The position numbers and the translations under genes were made by a program. Below are positions 46,701 through 50,675 of a DNA stretch of 60,606 bases, one piece after another. The notes below the pieces were generated by a model. The model saw nothing but the letters and a program-made list of their open reading frames with translations, made no database searches and was not told the DNA's origin. Each line of letters begins with the position of its first letter. Positions within the stretch are counted from its first letter, which is position 1. Source of the DNA: a virus; IMG/VR virus record IMGVR_UViG_3300020473_000031, positions 1 through 60,606 of that record. One strand, 5' to 3'.

Positions 46701-47961
46701 CCCCACCTGGTTGTTTAAAAGTTAATCTAGGTGTAAAAGTATATCCACTACCAGAATTAACTATTTCTAAATCACTAACTTGTCCATTAGTGACTGTTGC
46801 TTTTATTTCTGAAGTTTTTGCACCAGGTTTAGTTGGATCTTGAACAATTACAGTTGGTGGATTAGTATCACTATAACCTTTACCACCATCCAATAATTGT
46901 ACTTCCTTAACACCGTTAACAAGTGCTGTTGCAGAAGCACCACTACCAGTTAAACTATTGATTGATACTTTTGGTGGATACTCATATCGATAATTATCAC
47001 CATTAACACTTGTAGAAATTCCTGTAAGCTGACCATCATCATCAATACGAGCATATCCTACAGCATCAGCACCAAAAGAAGGAATTGGTGCTTCAACAGC
47101 AAACAATTCCAAATATCTACCGTTTAAAGGTGGATTTTTAAATATAAATTGATCGTGGTCAATATAAAATTCTTCTTTTGGTATTAAAAGTTGATTATCA
47201 TATATTGCATAAACATATTCATCAATAACTGGTTCATACCTCTCATTATTCCTAGTAATAGTGAATTGCCTTTTATCATCACCAAAACTATTGGATATAT
47301 TATCAATTTGTACTATAGGACTCTCAACAAAACCACTCATGTATGTTATAGTAGTGGAAGATGTGTCATCAGCATCCAATTTTGCTCTAGGAGGCTCAGT
47401 AAAGACAATATCAGTACCATCTACAGTAAAATCCAAAAGAGGTACTTGCAATTCACCATATACTTTAACAATTAAATGCTGTGCAGATGGTGGAGCAATA
47501 GGATTATCCTGTGATGTTAACGGAAATCTCTGCCTAGAACCATCAAAAAGTGATAATGGACTTGCAAGACCAGTCCATTTTAACTGAACCTGCTCGTATG
47601 AAATACCTGGACTTAACGCAATATTAGGTGAAGCTGTTGTTTTCTCGTAATATATTACTTCGTCGCCAATTAATAATGATCCATTCTTCTCTAAGAAATC
47701 ATCAACAGACTCTACAATTATCTTATCATCAGTGGCAGTTATTGGTTCTACAATCTTTGTCGTACCATCAAGAATCCCAACATCCAGTTTATCAATATCC
47801 AGATATTGTAGAAAATTATTAACTATATTCTGTCCTAGACCAGTCTTTTCTTGAGATCTATAATAGTACTCAATAAACTTATTAAACAGTGGATAATCCT
47901 GTTCAACAAAATCAGGGGTTAATGATTTAACTGACTGAGAGACTTTATTCGTATTTGCCAT
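22768..47961 (-). CDS. Giant (8397-residue) modular virion protein in the gp7 position
   Basis: One uninterrupted frame of 25.2 kb, predicted near 0.9 MDa. T4 gp7, at this position after gp25 and gp6, is 1032 residues, so gp7 identity rests on synteny. The N-terminus 'VKSLTPDFVEQDYPLFNKF' is typical of cyanophage baseplate proteins. Modules in order: GxGY repeats (about 334-580, 1130-1307, 1774-1827, 3014-3254); a YHYH domain (about 1420-1560, 'GWAFDGNPIYGPYGY'); a propeller-like segment (about 1837-2210); LamG-like domains (about 2217-2435 and 4055-4256); 23 'TFTC...YPR' repeats (about 4320-7060); three helical Cys/GGN modules (about 4410-4510, 6753-6963, 7071-7216); and C-terminal 'NGxxQxPG' and GxGY units ending near 'WNAPDLSLYGEEE'. 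It is probably a baseplate hub or fibre scaffold that also contacts host glycans; that role is inferred. Confidence 0.8.
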   Translation of the reverse strand: MANTNKVSQSVKSLTPDFVEQDYPLFNKFIEYYYRSQEKTGLGQNIVNNFLQYLDIDKLDVGILDGTTKIVEPITATDDKIIVESVDDFLEKNGSLLIGDEVIYYEKTTASPNIALSPGISYEQVQLKWTGLASPLSLFDGSRQRFPLTSQDNPIAPPSAQHLIVKVYGELQVPLLDFTVDGTDIVFTEPPRAKLDADDTSSTTITYMSGFVESPIVQIDNISNSFGDDKRQFTITRNNERYEPVIDEYVYAIYDNQLLIPKEEFYIDHDQFIFKNPPLNGRYLELFAVEAPIPSFGADAVGYARIDDDGQLTGISTSVNGDNYRYEYPPKVSINSLTGSGASATALVNGVKEVQLLDGGKGYSDTNPPTVIVQDPTKPGAKTSEIKATVTNGQVSDLEIVNSGSGYTFTPRLTFKQPGGAKIGTPTMIGGSISGTIEVLEKGFGYTTVPEIYVDEPTGEDGIKASLQAVMVDGQVQSINILNSGQGYETVPRIAIIDPIGAQVLETKVDGDGRVVSIELLSGGSGYDDVPSVYILDDRTDGTGAYAGGSGATAVASIFNGRIIDINIVNFGRDYSSANPPTIFIQSPPSAEASANVGLNQVTGFTVNQNGSKYTKAQFEGCARAASGITAYTEDGNAVFTNNTTATSAEVNTPVKCLDQLFVKRLLDKYTEQFLPDVPSLDYTKIDVRNAIKSIKDFYSSKGTSFSIAYLFKLLYGETVSISYPKDQIIKPSNATWSIDTILRASLVSGDPRDIKDGLIVQEADIADPNVQAASALVENFISIKTSELEIFELVLSEETINGTFTVPYKTRLGEPLNETDSIITVDSTIGWPERNGEFVIGDSEVVQYKEKSLNQFIECTRSVNGVVEDWDSATEVKSNFRIYINKGTLQEVVMNIVGIVDAQQTTLTDTGSYYLPGDKLTVSKLGGTGIGPDLTTWLYNVKKLIEVTSITYGGVNNQSATVTCANPHGLLVGDQVTIYGANPIIYNGSFLVTSRDGEYVFQYNLVQPATVEPQGNILVSIDLNKGKSLNSAIFNAISPYTTNVQNSFFNDDYVYVASTGIPNYEIGPFPGSALLPGNQRKLNRFPKLAQTISTKDLIKPGPIGTWVNGVSIWSYKSDLSKTFGAVTSINILNSGKDYDAASPPAITVSGGGGTGATAAVTVDGSISEITVTEGGSGYTTSPLVSIVGGNGSGAAATAIITKGEVSRILINTGGTGYTSQPSITIVGGGGTGAQGTASVRGPIKSINVTNGGNSYTSKPDISLSSGSGAVAQAIVNNGRIISIAIISAGQGYTTAPEVTIQGDGFGAIARATIDVDGENAGRVTGIEIVNRGINYLQGTTVINLTSVGQDALFESNVFEWTYNLESTSIFDDARGGVFTGYNNEYGGEYAHLSNPQRMRYILGDNLYKDAYGKTLEKEDQLAHSPIIGWAFDGNPIYGPYGYTDPTDQGSAVIRLSTSYRLQESLVFDATTNPYPVRSDGPLLTDVDTSGDYLYPAGKFVEDYEYVFGLGDLDQYNGRFCKTPDYPDGRYCYFVTIDATEDGNALFPYVIGPSYNSVVDTWNLSTSAVQQNIPSGVVRYRDPYENVDIDVERTPNASTAALTTEDGDILMFEVEDVNRDGVITPDETADPAQMFEESPLQLFDYFPKVKFDSKVDIEVETITKFEDASVTGFTIENPGKNYQVDDILTFDNEGTDGAGVSARISRIKGEAIDSYSFENVNGLNYGVLDTNVPHNLVTGDEVFVDYTPIMQNTNKTFVVRQIKGIESIVIEQSGSGYDEEIPPTIIIDGDGTAGKLEAVVSSVGSIDTVNIINSGSDYTTSPRVILSHPQIFKKADYFVTTISNNNYVSVNDVYVNEEKETYYCGKTKDATGNTVAFISKHSALGVKEWERTLESTDGQYYTEFQKLYVNKNPFTNDEIWVVGNNRPNANLLNVYNPDIILCKYTQSEDGLDATLDFQKGYAGISGANRADYVTCLEKYSDIRYVIGGYTNTNSLNPDDAFIASIDTTGNFAVKRKIASGTLSERMTDMIIIEDSVYFIMETASAPDSKDINVAFGKATIGINAITIDWIKELSNTVYSFINTSLTIDEFNEFYITATCRLKSDDTTRDSFWVGKLNTDGNIIWNYRYLATGRELTLVDNSIIDIFGDLNVAYTKDDQVTRKTTVGTVKIGYDGTMKKHSTNEFNQNQVEGITAKALAVDVSGDVYIYGQTQWNRNEFILDFDDGGSPLTDLASHYTITDQSANNSIRYVSGVAKIDGCNVPANTQTTWENGHIKASSSELGTTLDGDFTIQMMVYIDGDSGLPFSLSQNLMTLCQIGSSQDPTGGLWLGFGTGRGLDLTIANSSTQIVNATAISSASSVMLNNTWISVAITKSGNLFSSFVNGIQVASGTISNTSFAGKDLYFGVGPGFGAGINDFDKDTQGQFYLDDVKLKNRAITPTSPADINGLPQASQFGFGYSWTDTAWFDAQTRRYESEDYIGFGLKIDKNADSDRLGDQGLQTNTQIGFARADIAPVTGTTLSIGSTGFELAEAGFQSLDFDDATTTMSQDTEALTYVADIWSARTSTVPSPGSQKLKVSAVVNDRYYIKPTSTVVINNIQELTINQSFDFTVGAKLVLQNPNGTFINSGYIIKKDNSANKIYLAIIHNPWTDDLDNGELITQQFSEQDSYGIIGPLPNDVNEVKNYVFTEINNTTPGTFDIDLSTFDAPSDVGGTNNLDDFAKLKEFDVNDYSIRIDEVSGGSTYIPGSVIDITSSDITFNTSYSTCQITNLAGVLKITLTANLTKILQVSSVSNTDEVYCITSTSHYLSNGEMIYVDGNPAQESGGTTYDEYDGAFPVDSVISPLEFTYKLNQAAVTSPSTIAANVNIFVKSPVLKMYNGHQYLFDLSHSSMVGGNLSFSKDNLYKLEYSFNSIERIGIPGVTGQGQPTPTVKLKIDPDIVTNISYYFDPSRTGDNSPVIAGSYLDVTDSPYKGNFVISSTAGATITEGADVFKFLLANEPEGNANVNQASYSTSSLKAVGSIADVRIVNPGGFYTKLPIVTDIQSTRNIERVQINEPGTEYAVGVYNSVPILGDGEGGLVSILVNDGSDEDGITIPGQIQEVVVTSPGKAYTTAYIDIESIDGILGPGLQGSGAELTVVIPPFGTEASIFTKGDKVGKIKKLKNNNFGYDYPHDYTLRPEITFPINAQLTSTSILESITVTNPGSGYSLAPTVIIQGGGGFGAQAEASIKNGRLDNIVVKDPGAGYSSTPQVSLRSSFNYVVNLDLGLLQFAYPHGIPNGAELSLAVTDTGDGADFPLSAGATGRLNGVTTYYAISGSANSLEDDQLKIAITEANAELGDALTFVNAGEGRQSVLTESFGGAAEANVITSTFLEGELVYQGESLEVATATGYVSTNSGWQVGPRILKIVDHDGVFAESERITGVISKSSGIISDLKVARGVLDIGSITKTTGQFIDDVGKPSEIIQKIQDSYYYQDFSYAVKSAVSISEWKEILIRNVHPASFKVFGELNLNEYGQIPNKETFFQLTKSVELAQEAVVPNIQSFALVEPIYSEFNNTEVLFRQKRLTSSENILTSVVQRVDNIDHLFDGERIAFPLTVEGGTVVANANQLMIVLNGIVQNPNTSFQIQGDSIVFSEPPSPPASVKYANLTISQIQTWDLTWNNQSGIYPLIGNSLVGTSSQARLIVTSVTGTIISGYMDEGTFIPGELCTVSATGFSGNLVDITAVSNIGLYIYGETVTNLQGDTAKVEQINLETGAESPVCDLRYAIGPSTTEFEVVPVDGTGPLPAGTIDVAVNDGFRIGAEIMEVLSVVDGFDSTTLTVVRGTLGTQATAQQEGSPMYSTDINVTEALTLSKTAGTYQSTPGLYNIQLNDVIIGAKSGTVSRVTTASVYQDPVTGEFIGQVDISPGSSFFGLLFNRITSTSYPNVVIDDISKSQISIVDFTDNETAYNTNFPSNEIVSNYIIPYSNAVGTLQIGEDIRNYKIEYGNNTGEFTAGEAGRVRKISMYDKEGEGFFNAGQIIRTRDTKAEVIGYNQARGIVYLGKIGRSKSNGEDYFEFDFTNDAKISSTQKKFGDTSLQLDGSGDYISVASTSEMAFGTGEYTIEFWCRPDTAALAGLAEIYDTRTSDPEISGRIYLNGAQIRYNVNGSDIVTSGATVIPTNNTWYHIAVSRSGTTVKLFLDGVEVGSGTDSSTYVARPIRIGSSYAATNSFAGYIDEFRISDVARYTAAFTPPAGIHQGDVDTKVLLHFDSSDGDQFVDDWSGGESFSNKEYFNNDPIVASRRYIGKHTYTGGTVSGAVIIQQGIIEKDVTDATYNGLTGDLVLTIGSHSYTTSNTVKIAPNSLTFTCEMDNNATQHTYPRITDPVYDTAIAITAVTATTITVNVGVAIQQGFVKNSHRYNNAGQLILKNLEFIAKEVVYMINQKFPNFTVIGGDVNCEDDVKDICRSIVADMRNGGNNKTWLAVSYYIDRADTANVKLLNIETEVRETIWAYNKLDQMLEFIVTNSEWKPVGDHGLKQYTDTTITDSSTTSFTYKTPTGATYDADTGNLTLTEVGHGLVGRRAITVQNGTTYNAETGILSVTSASHLFQNGDKVMLEKESLTFTCDMDGHKTEHKYPRASDPALAGWLTVSNSQTNSFDLDVGKSPLLVFNPTGGSYDASTGHMKLQIGDNILTPGTNVKIAPNSIYFRCTSDGLQAVKKYPRTTDPIAGKPTPIAYDGEQLSASFANYTPTTGVMKITAGKTFTPLDATYNAVNGMMNLTIPDHGMQAGDTIRLEDGAITFTCAMDDHYSTHAYPRTTDPKRGLQLSITNVQTHSFSVNVGISPKVQLTPNNGIYNPTTGMMTLEFATPHGLTAGTSIKIAKESLTFSCGFGGASGDAAKKSYPRSTDPFYDTAVKIESATTNAITVKILENVPSTNTDTHTWVGATTGCIHTGGDYEHIFHSALTNGVVANKHGLLNGDRIKLATNSLTFRCQLDNQETEHSYPRSTDPYNGRWLAVSNVGANTFDVNVGISPDTSSHIFKSAYTNGITKRDGSITFDVGKSPRVGYDVAGATYDPLTGDMVLNVGIHNLLENQTIQIADNGLSFTCSMDGNATSHSYPRLTDPSRKHALNITNVGETSKTITGAVYTPTSGQMSLTVTGHNLNPATTHTPTDAVYNPATGELELTIVGHSFDNGDRVLLDDDCLTFTCGKDNHGSQHTYPRSTDPSSLKWLSVQNVHIDRFTVNIGKSQDLSDHRFISATSSCVKRAKDSVKFDDNSITFRCDKDAQATDHTYPRVSDPVHQQWIPITSAPDSNTIVLNVGKSSDTSTHVYQTATGGGLKVQTGYITVNVGKSPTVSHNPSSVTYNPGTGSMAMSIGNHYLRGGSQYTAETASYEATTGIMTVTVANHGFSVGDYIKFAENSITFTCTMNGNATNKQYPRSTDPSFNKWLPVVGITTDTFKVNVGSSPLVKHDVTTATYDPATGLIEATIGSHTLEVGEPIMLKDYGFSFSCGLDGDTISKLYPRETGFIQNAGVADPAWRTPVVITAKSATTITFNVGTSSDVTAHNWTGGTSQDAVISGGDYNHTFVTASTNGVYRTNETVMIGEESMTFTCDFNGDGNTTEKKYPRASGSNAPGGADYAYNKPVPITSVGTNAHTPTLATYTPATGVMNIELVNHGFALSTNHTVTAATFTPTTGVMKLTVAGHGFQDGDRVKLADGSLRFTCDKDSNASNHDYPRASDFASNRWLPIFNVSTNFFEVNVGNMFGPAAISHTTTHAFVSAVANGLTKANSCIKLAENALTFTCGKDNGASEHSYPRRTDPSFDEWLPLSNVLADSFDVYIGKSSDLSTHTFVSALDSSLHSQTGVINLNVGISTDTTTHNYVAATKLTPTNAAYNPTTGVMTITVNDHNMANGEQVMIDDGAIKLSCAFGGASGTAAEKDYPRSSDPASGRWLSVSNVQTNSFDVQVLDVAPSTNTDTHSFVSAVSNSITRGILRTGGNHTHTFASARKNAVIAGGIYRHEFVSPSAYTVTNGAYNPTTGVMTLTIPNHGFEAGDHIMMDDNSIVFNCSFGGSATDKSYPRSSDPISGKYVPIGNVTTDTFTIQVLDSTPSTNTDAHTFVSASTGGVHRAVLMTGGVYNHTFKSATINGIYKQGQAIEILPDALKFTCDMDGAETTHPYPRTTDPAYKSALPITHYTADTFTVNVGSTTFGDNRNYTAYSPSFATYDPSTGILILTIEGHPLTQDDYVTLEDNSIKFTCAMDNNQTTKSYPRPGHDVRAARKKLKILGTTVNTISLNVGVAQADQTFTPSDASYDAKTGEMTLTIGQHGMRVGANVTIANGSLRFTCGMDGNGSNKDYPRSTDPYGDNKSIPITHVGHTHATITNAVYTPGSGLMVLTVPAHGYSNGDYVQIVDESLTLRCLLDGNSTDHVYPRSTDYASGRWLPISNKTNDTFEINVGTSSDTTTHVFQKASTKGLRRQSGVITVNVGKSPIKGYDVTDASFVPGTGLLTVTIGNHSLTAGTAVRIANNSLIFRCDQDGQSSDHSYPRANGQNGASGNDPAWNTAVNITAVTPTTVTLDVGTSSNTTTHVFQNANNTYTPSTASYNPTTGVITITVADHGFVNGEHIKIADGGLKFTCAHDNYATTHAYPRSTDPISGKYIPISNVQTNTFDIQVLDVTPSTNITAHTYHSTIANCITRAVISTGGDYTHTFVGNQGSNTVSYTPQASHTFVSCDPGSVKHQLTIHNFAQTTANGIKILNYNTSDCTDVQTTIENLISIVTDTLDAAIQNPPLDYLGSLVKYSPPHEFLGGRIYSYYEEEFPINWHDGTEDIMFTNQIGAAGKYRFIDAANLVQLNAGPIVDKASNDMLERYPDLALDMPRNFDGSGAGTLQCKTDLALILQEFIKDLRDGGNFNTVNVAKRYLGTNDILLHIRLQVFQSAYAHERLAFYMKQAVNGDLTTGNTDKIIVGAWGITQSNSQSFTPTGATYEPTTGELELTIGSHTLVKGRKIRIATDGLTFRCLEDSNGSDHTYPRTTDPVYLQNIEIIDITATTITVNVGTSSNTTLHTFQSAVTDCVTAPGDCANVTDAIDNLVTIANDIIAPTNADFAIAADRLYFNRDGISSEITGLTRAEFTYMLDTSQQFAFSYPEPGGESTCQRDLKLIILGIISDLQTGGNNSTVAAMEYYLSSQMQIINVEDELLATVYAIEQLGFLCEHAVKGELRIKGGSSVDPLYAYVHSFDDPYTDSETPTDMTVVGTRIKELVNTAINLIVPGKRPMRGAAKNLIYNRGYYKEEITTLVNAQFGLNTWQYNDWVDSIITNMSHDLLTTDISDSSIAHNITIESVIGRFEVGELITSDKGSAKVLEYNSDTKFLVVGEFVGTPWISNTSLTGTKSNALATVSVNGVGSSYTWFNSPGNVRTIAFARNITSNITGQVSGINLFTNPELFVPNWTGTGVGFSDNFTEAPDNSTTASKLISSSAGGEHTVDRIYDLTAYDTWDDGNITFDDTTNSFDEGGSGTGGDDQQYTFSCFFKKAEYEQIRFHIILDDGTAGEQSVFFDLNMNTGNTGTLFIPQGGISGDAYGAVPYGGGWYRAYVTTTFSFGFTELKARINVSNENNQLSYSGDGTKGVYAWGAKLSKGTLDPYTSASGGIFYADGEFNIKRYALDKLEQYIIQAMTDGLTSPSPEAGYLKFFSADAAGYYDIRSVSRVVRDNLNLISEQLAIDTHYTTVTVNNGITIPTYTYGNRELPVGLGGGLKSSDYLYGTASDSYAELETLIPNKGEIVKIYQRLRFDGDVVDGPWVMNETVSKNGDPSVTGIIYGVHEDENFSYLDIEVTGNPWAITDYIVGSTNNTTAQVSLIEDRIQIIDLDGEFDATVPFKGYTSGASATPTDFLRNEAAILDNTGGTLTVDTETLVGSFEKTSVVYPETSRQFINVSKYNGLDIGVGDRIASNGYVRIGISIISDLSSFTVGNRLYKVIGGVADQNNYAIITEVDIDNNFLYIADFVGDQITNGDLVGDYGLGGNFPVGYASVITRVNTPGAGAALVQDIRPDGQFKRLYLSDITGSFDLKDSVIGPGDYRAAVQNKVDLKARVKRAFKGFDGVQDTFNLTIDNGVNYLPDPEGHLLVYINGILQPPGGTNAYTAFSNQIQFTEPPELGASFTGFYVGKLRQLDDISFEFDSLRQSFNLKRNDVFYSLTLTEGVQSSTIRPENNIIVSLNGVIQEPGVGFEIVGSRIIFSEIPRVGSTFVAFSYVGSEADVDAAEVVPPIEPGDFIDIQGETSDREVAVIESSNSLITFDYLGSVFGQDAKATAILTAGFINDVQVTSGGSGYTTRPNVRIDSISGFDGNIRALIGVAGVEMNNAGSGYKDPKVEVETTVPLDWNAPDLSLYGEEEVDPETP
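26860..26990 (-). repeat. Outlying copy of the YPR repeat (copy 23)
   Basis: A single copy, with Tyr at about residue 7024, separated from the main array by a helical Cys/GGN module. It has the standard core 'LTFRCLEDSNGSDHTYPR'. Confidence 0.85.
27830..34350 (-). repeat. Array of about 21 'TFTC...YPR' protein repeats in the giant protein
   Basis: From about residue 4540 to 6720 the unit recurs about every 101 residues (303 bases): 'xTGxMxLTIxxHG', 'IxxxxxSLTFTCxMDG', 'xYPRSTDP', 'xWLPIxNVxTxxFxVNVGxS' and 'THxFxSA'. The single Cys after 'TF' and the YPR triad are the most constant parts. A few units differ after YPR (for example YPRETG and YPRPGH). An earlier copy lies at about residue 4362 and a later one at about 7024. 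The units are diverged in DNA, so this is an old array and not a recent tandem expansion. Confidence 0.9.
34840..34990 (-). repeat. First copy of the YPR repeat (copy 1)
   Basis: Tyr of YPR at about residue 4362 ('LTFTCEMDNNATQHTYPR'). It lies between the second LamG-like domain and the first helical Cys/GGN module. Confidence 0.85.
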
Positions 47962-47967
47962 CTAATT

Positions 47968-49992
47968 TTAGAAACAAGTCGAGCTGTTTGGATCACCTGT
48001 ATTAGTAATCGGAGTTACCTCAACCAAAGTTGGTGTTTGGTTAAATGTTTGTGGTGTCAAACTATTTAGAGGAATAGTGGTAGGTGGAATAGTTCCAATT
48101 GGTGCTACCGTTACTTCAGGATTAACTACATTAATAATAGTACCAGGAGTTGACGCTGGAATTGTCGTATTATTGCCTGGTATAAAGAGTACTGGGAGGT
48201 TTAAATTCGTAGGTAATTTAGTAGGATCAATAACAGTACCTGTTCCTGTTACAGGATCGGTTAAATCCATGTTTGTTGAATCAGGAACATCATCGCCTGC
48301 ACCAACAATATTAATAGGACCTATACATATTTCCCCAGTATCGTAATTAATACTACCAGCAGAATTATTAGTATAAACCTTCTTATTTCCAGTATTATAG
48401 TATGTTTTTAGTTTACCAAACCCATCATCTTCAAATAATTGATCAATACCTGGTCTATCAGCAGTCCTAAAGTTTCCAGAAAGTATAACTGGCTCTTTAT
48501 TACATGCTCCATCTGTATTACTAGGAGCACTATTATAAAGAGCACCACCAGTAGAAATACAATAAGTATTTGTCTGATTGGCATCTGCTCTAATATACTT
48601 TAAAAGAGAGGTTTGAACAGAAACGTCACTAACTGCCTTATCTGCTAAAGCAATTGCTTTTTGGAACTGTTGGTTTCTAAACGTAGAGTTGAAATTATTG
48701 ATTTGAGTTTGTGTAGCCCAATCATTAATAGCATTTTGAATATTAGTCTTAATATCAGATGTATTGCTTGTTACACCAGTATCATAAAGAACAAAGACTT
48801 TAGGATAGATATAAAGCTCATCTGGATCAATAACAACAGGATCTATAGATGCCATTGAATATGATCTTAATTTTGTCTGCAAATCTTTCTTAGACTGGTC
48901 ATTCAAAAGAGATCCAGTCTTAGTTTTAACAGCAACGTATACTTTACCGTATATTGGAGGTGTTAAAGAATCTCCACCATAAGCAACAACAGACTCAGCA
49001 TTAGAATAAAGATTTTTAGTAATAACAGCGTAATCCTGTGCTGTTACTGCTCTATATTGAGAAGCATAGAATCTTGGAGCCATATACTTAATAGATTCTA
49101 CTGTTTCTGGATCATCACCCATTTGAGAACGTTCTTTAGTAGTAAGAATAATATCAGCGTTAGAAACTGATACATTATTACTATCTTCCATAGATCCAAT
49201 ATAACCAAAACCCGTCACTTCATTTGCTTCTTTCCCAGAACAGGTCAAATACTCAAAATTAATAACTTCACCATCTTTTAATTTTCTACCAATACTATCA
49301 TCACCAAATCTTACTCTATACCTCATATCCTCACCTTCAGAGATGAAATAACTACGTGTATTACCAGTTAGATTAGTAACAGTTTCTACAGCGTTATAGA
49401 GGTCTGAAGTAGTAGAAGATTCGTTTGCTTTAACTGTAACCTTTAAAGTCTCTATATCAGCGTCTTCTGAAGGAATTTTATATTCTTGAGTCTGGAAAGT
49501 ATTAACAGTATATGAAAAATTAATTACAGATCCTTCATTGATAGTAACACAATCAAAAATCGCTTTACCAGTTACAGTATCAACTTCTGCAGTAATATCT
49601 TCTAAAGTATTCCAAATATAATTACTACCTCTTGCAACTGGACCCTTTTTCAAAGTAACTGAACTAGGATATGCCTGATTAGTCTGAGATGTTTGTACTT
49701 CTAAATTTATTGCTGCTTTAGAGCATGTAATTGATCTAGGAACATAATTTAGTAGTTTAGCAATATTAACAATATTATCTCTAATCGTAGCTGATGGTAA
49801 AAATACCTCATTCATTGCCATATTAGACATAAATGCTGAATAATAACTATTATACGCTAAAACATCAACAAGATATGATAGTGTAGATCCATTGAAATCA
49901 TAATCTGTGAACTCATCTCTAGTCCTCAAATATGAATTTATAGAAGCTTTGATATCTTCAAAGTCTAATGCTGTTAACTTATTCGGTTGCAT
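47968..49992 (-). CDS. 6: Baseplate wedge protein gp6
   Basis: A 674-residue protein, close to the length of T4 gp6 (660 residues). The N-terminal segment ('LTALDFEDIKASINSYLRTR', 'YLVDVLAYNSYYSAFMSNMA', 'LPSATIRDNIVNIAKLLNYV') is characteristic of T4-like gp6 (baseplate_J-like). gp6 forms the ring of the baseplate that clamps neighbouring wedges. The C-terminus (from about 560) is Pro/Thr-rich and low complexity, which looks like an extra tail. It lies between gp25 and the giant gene in the standard T4 order. The start is the ATG at 49992, 1 base after the gp25 stop. Confidence 0.88.
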   Translation of the reverse strand: MQPNKLTALDFEDIKASINSYLRTRDEFTDYDFNGSTLSYLVDVLAYNSYYSAFMSNMAMNEVFLPSATIRDNIVNIAKLLNYVPRSITCSKAAINLEVQTSQTNQAYPSSVTLKKGPVARGSNYIWNTLEDITAEVDTVTGKAIFDCVTINEGSVINFSYTVNTFQTQEYKIPSEDADIETLKVTVKANESSTTSDLYNAVETVTNLTGNTRSYFISEGEDMRYRVRFGDDSIGRKLKDGEVINFEYLTCSGKEANEVTGFGYIGSMEDSNNVSVSNADIILTTKERSQMGDDPETVESIKYMAPRFYASQYRAVTAQDYAVITKNLYSNAESVVAYGGDSLTPPIYGKVYVAVKTKTGSLLNDQSKKDLQTKLRSYSMASIDPVVIDPDELYIYPKVFVLYDTGVTSNTSDIKTNIQNAINDWATQTQINNFNSTFRNQQFQKAIALADKAVSDVSVQTSLLKYIRADANQTNTYCISTGGALYNSAPSNTDGACNKEPVILSGNFRTADRPGIDQLFEDDGFGKLKTYYNTGNKKVYTNNSAGSINYDTGEICIGPINIVGAGDDVPDSTNMDLTDPVTGTGTVIDPTKLPTNLNLPVLFIPGNNTTIPASTPGTIINVVNPEVTVAPIGTIPPTTIPLNSLTPQTFNQTPTLVEVTPITNTGDPNSSTCF

Positions 49993-49993
49993 T

Positions 49994-50419
49994 TTAAGTA
50001 GGTCTCTGTAATACGAATGCTATAGATTCCACAATAGGTAAGCCAACAACCTTATATCTAACGGATACTGATACTTTACCTGAACTATAATATGGAGTTA
50101 AGTTACAAGATATTAATTGTACTCGACTTTCATACTGATTAATGGTATTTATGATGTCACTTTGTATTGAATCGACTGAGAATGCATCTAACTGTTCAAA
50201 AAGTCTTTGATATATTCCACAACCAACATTACTTCTAAATAATTTTTCTCCTGGTCTAGTTAAGACTAGATTTTTAATAGATTGTTTAATTGAATTTTCA
50301 TTTGTTACCTTTGAACAATCATCAGTAAACCTATTTTTAGAGAATGCCATATTAATATCAGCAAACCGCCTGGATTTACCTTTAGTTAATTCTGCTCCTG
50401 TTATTGGTTTTAATGCCAC
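49994..50419 (-). CDS. 25: Baseplate wedge protein gp25
   Basis: A 141-residue protein with the gp25/GPW lysozyme-like fold pattern: an N-terminal 'RRFADINMAFSKNRFTDDCS', the conserved 'NLVLTRPGEKLFRSNVGCGI' and 'LFEQLDAFSVDSIQSDIINT'. T4 gp25 sits at the sheath-baseplate junction. The start is GTG (50419-50417), which forms a TAGTG overlap with the stop of the upstream 74-residue gene; a purine-rich AGGGAAGGTGA stretch precedes it. Confidence 0.88.
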   Translation of the reverse strand: MALKPITGAELTKGKSRRFADINMAFSKNRFTDDCSKVTNENSIKQSIKNLVLTRPGEKLFRSNVGCGIYQRLFEQLDAFSVDSIQSDIINTINQYESRVQLISCNLTPYYSSGKVSVSVRYKVVGLPIVESIAFVLQRPT

Positions 50420-50643
50420 TATTCACCTTCCCTTTTTTTAAGATAATAGTCACTTCTTGGGTCTGTAATTAGATATTTACAATGTTCCCAACCATTCTTT
50501 CGGAATTCTTCAGACATATCAACAGGTCTATTTGCCACACCCTTTCCATACGTCTTATTATAAGCTGCCTCCATTTCCTCTGCAGTAGGTCCTACAGAGC
50601 TGCCTCTTGGTACTATACTTTTGACTATAATGGGATCACTCAT
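50419..50643 (-). CDS. Small conserved-looking protein, first gene of the late structural operon
   Basis: A 74-residue protein (MSDPIIVKSIVPRGSSVGPT, then 'YGKGVANRPVDMSEEFRKNG' and a C-terminal 'YLITDPRSDYYLKKREGE'). I do not recognise a family. It is coupled to gp25 by the TAGTG overlap and follows the ATAAATAA motif at 50668 by about 25 bases, so it leads the late structural transcript. A small baseplate accessory role is plausible from context only. Confidence 0.7.
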   Translation of the reverse strand: MSDPIIVKSIVPRGSSVGPTAEEMEAAYNKTYGKGVANRPVDMSEEFRKNGWEHCKYLITDPRSDYYLKKREGE

Positions 50644-50667
50644 GAATAAAGACGGTATACGTCCTTA

Positions 50668-50675
50668 TTATTTAT
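50668..50675 (-). promoter_or_regulatory. Putative late promoter (ATAAATAA) of the structural operon
   Basis: ATAAATAA on the minus strand, about 25 bases before the 74-residue ATG, overlapping the stop codon of the oxygenase gene upstream. A GACGTATACCGTC near-palindrome (50651-50663) lies in the leader. This motif probably starts the transcript that covers gp25, gp6 and the giant gene. Confidence 0.6.
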
